A DNA stretch of 6,721 nucleotides, taken from assembly GCA_023426765.1 (NCBI GenBank), contig JAEZBW010000381.1:1-6721 (forward strand), in the 5' to 3' direction. The DNA is from Bacillota bacterium. GTDB lineage: Bacteria; Bacillota; Clostridia; DSM-8532. Position 1 is the first letter of the stretch, and the number at the start of each line of letters is the position of its first letter. Made by a program: the position numbers and the translations under genes. Shown piece by piece: positions 6,327-6,721 of this stretch. Below the pieces are notes generated by a model. The model had not been told where the DNA came from. It did not search any database and saw only the letters and a list, made by a program, of their open reading frames with translations.

Positions 6327-6588
6327 CTAAGCCCTATAAAGAAACCACTTAAATACCATCGGCTCGAACAACAAATCGAAGGTTTTTTCTTCGTCTCCAA
6401 TGATCGCTTTTGCCCTGTAAACTATCTGTCTATTCTTCGCAGCATCCTTCTTTTCTTCAAGAATCATCGAATTCTTTATGTTTAGGATTATGGTATCACC
6501 ATCATCTGTGTACTTTAACCTTACCGGATGAGGTATTCCATTTTTATTATGGAAAGCTCATTTCAACGGGGGTCATAATTGTTCTCAT
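6327..6588 (-). pseudogene. Frameshifted small gene, first in SOS-type operon
   Basis: A clear coding region broken by one base. From the ATG at 6588 (GGAAGG at 6596-6601, 7 nt upstream) the frame reads MRTIMTPVEMSFP, then two stops. Removing one C of the CC pair (plus GG at 6551-6552) gives an uninterrupted 86-residue protein ending at the TAG at 6327-6329: MTPVEMSFHNKNGIPHPVRL, a charged middle, and a C-terminal FKWFLYRA. This general shape (short 'PV...F...G.P.PVR', 'R..VYR..' and final 'W-aromatic-L-Y' strands) is one I associate from memory with small Firmicutes proteins of about 85-90 residues; some such genes neighbour SOS Y-family polymerases, though I cannot confirm membership here. 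The second frame has no good start of its own (its first ATG is about halfway along). No slippery heptamer supports programmed shifting. It could be a true mutation or a sequencing error. Confidence 0.65.
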
Positions 6589-6617
6589 AGTCTTACCTTC
6601 CATTATAAGATAAGACC

Positions 6618-6647
6618 ATTATATATCGAACACCTGTTCTTTTTCAA
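6618..6647 (-). promoter_or_regulatory. SigmaA promoter of the SOS-type operon
   Basis: On the minus strand: -35 TTGAAA (6647-6642, five of six), an 18-nt spacer, and -10 TATAAT (6623-6618, six of six). The start is predicted near 6611, with a short leader before GGAAGG and the ATG at 6588. The LexA box fills most of the spacer, so repressor and polymerase could not occupy the site together. Confidence 0.8.
6627..6640. promoter_or_regulatory. LexA/DinR operator (SOS box)
   Basis: The plus strand reads CGAACACCTGTTCT; the minus-strand core GAACAGGTGTTC fits the B. subtilis DinR consensus core GAAC-RNRY-GTTY at every position. Both half-sites GAAC/GTTC are perfect with the required 4-base gap. 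Its position inside the -35/-10 spacer of a strong promoter is where working LexA boxes are often found. Confidence 0.8.
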
Positions 6648-6721
6648 GTGGAATAGTATTACTTATTCGTTTCTTACCATGGAGTAATTATTTCGGTTTT
6701 ACAAAGAAAGTATTAATTATC
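6648..6721. other. Upstream AT-rich flank, no gene seen
   Basis: These 74 bases before the SOS promoter contain no supported reading frame, RNA or terminator. The end of whatever gene precedes the operon must lie outside the window. Confidence 0.4.

Noticed and set aside
6540..6560. Programmed ribosomal frameshift in the small SOS gene
   Set aside because: No slippery heptamer or downstream structure is evident, and two stops in a row follow in the first frame; a mutation or sequencing error is simpler.
6602..6607. A second TATAAT just before the ribosome site of the small gene
   Set aside because: The hexamer 17 nt upstream (TTCGAT) is a poor -35, and the start would fall at or after the ribosome site; the upstream TATAAT with TTGAAA is far better.
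6410..6613. 67-codon open frame on the plus strand
   Set aside because: It is a shadow of the frameshifted minus-strand gene and runs into its promoter region; no supporting signals.
1..6721. tRNA, rRNA, CRISPR array, transposase or attachment-site repeats
   Set aside because: None seen: no cloverleaf-like segments, no spaced DNA repeats, no transposase or integrase reading frame, and no long direct repeats in this window.

Overview
The window looks like a piece of a Firmicutes chromosome carrying the tail end of a prophage or phage-tail-like particle. The host guess (Paenibacillus, or Desulfotomaculum/Pelotomaculum-type Clostridia) rests on strong GGAGG ribosome sites, two GTG starts, a GAAC-N4-GTTC LexA/DinR box, a stalk-domain secreted protein, and low-to-medium GC. 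The species cannot be fixed from the sequence. Every convincing gene is on the minus strand, so the window is read from right to left.

Right part (about 4.7-6.7 kb, accessory). A good SigmaA promoter at 6618-6647 has a LexA box lying exactly between its -35 and -10. It faces a small gene (6588-6327) broken by a one-base frameshift, followed after 22 nt by an intact 125-residue protein of unknown function. This looks like a short SOS-inducible operon, now damaged. Next comes a 268-bp AT-rich gap with a likely promoter. It leads to a 274-residue secreted protein (signal peptide, copper-amine-oxidase-N-like stalk domain, Ser/Thr/Pro linker, unrecognised C-terminal domain). That gene is closed by its own intrinsic terminator, so it looks like a self-contained 'moron' cassette.

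Left part (0.1-4.7 kb, phage tail). Four genes overlap stop-on-start and appear translationally coupled: a 757-residue tail tape measure protein with nine 22-residue repeat units, a 122-residue minor tail protein, a 437-residue beta-propeller-like tail or baseplate protein, and a 211-residue protein with a discoidin (F5/8 type C) domain that seems to be inserted inside an Ig-like domain. A plus-facing hairpin terminator lies at the left edge, beyond the last tail gene.

The tape measure gene makes the tail ruler, and the three genes behind it probably build the tail tip and its surface-binding parts. The usual upstream partners (tail chaperones, tube protein) are absent; the accessory genes sit in their place. 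The terminator of the secreted-protein gene ends only about 30 nt before the tape measure start, so tail expression must come from read-through or antitermination of an upstream late transcript, or the module is silent. The points most worth following are the SOS operon with its frameshifted first gene, the moron-like insertion next to the tape measure gene, and the nested discoidin domain.
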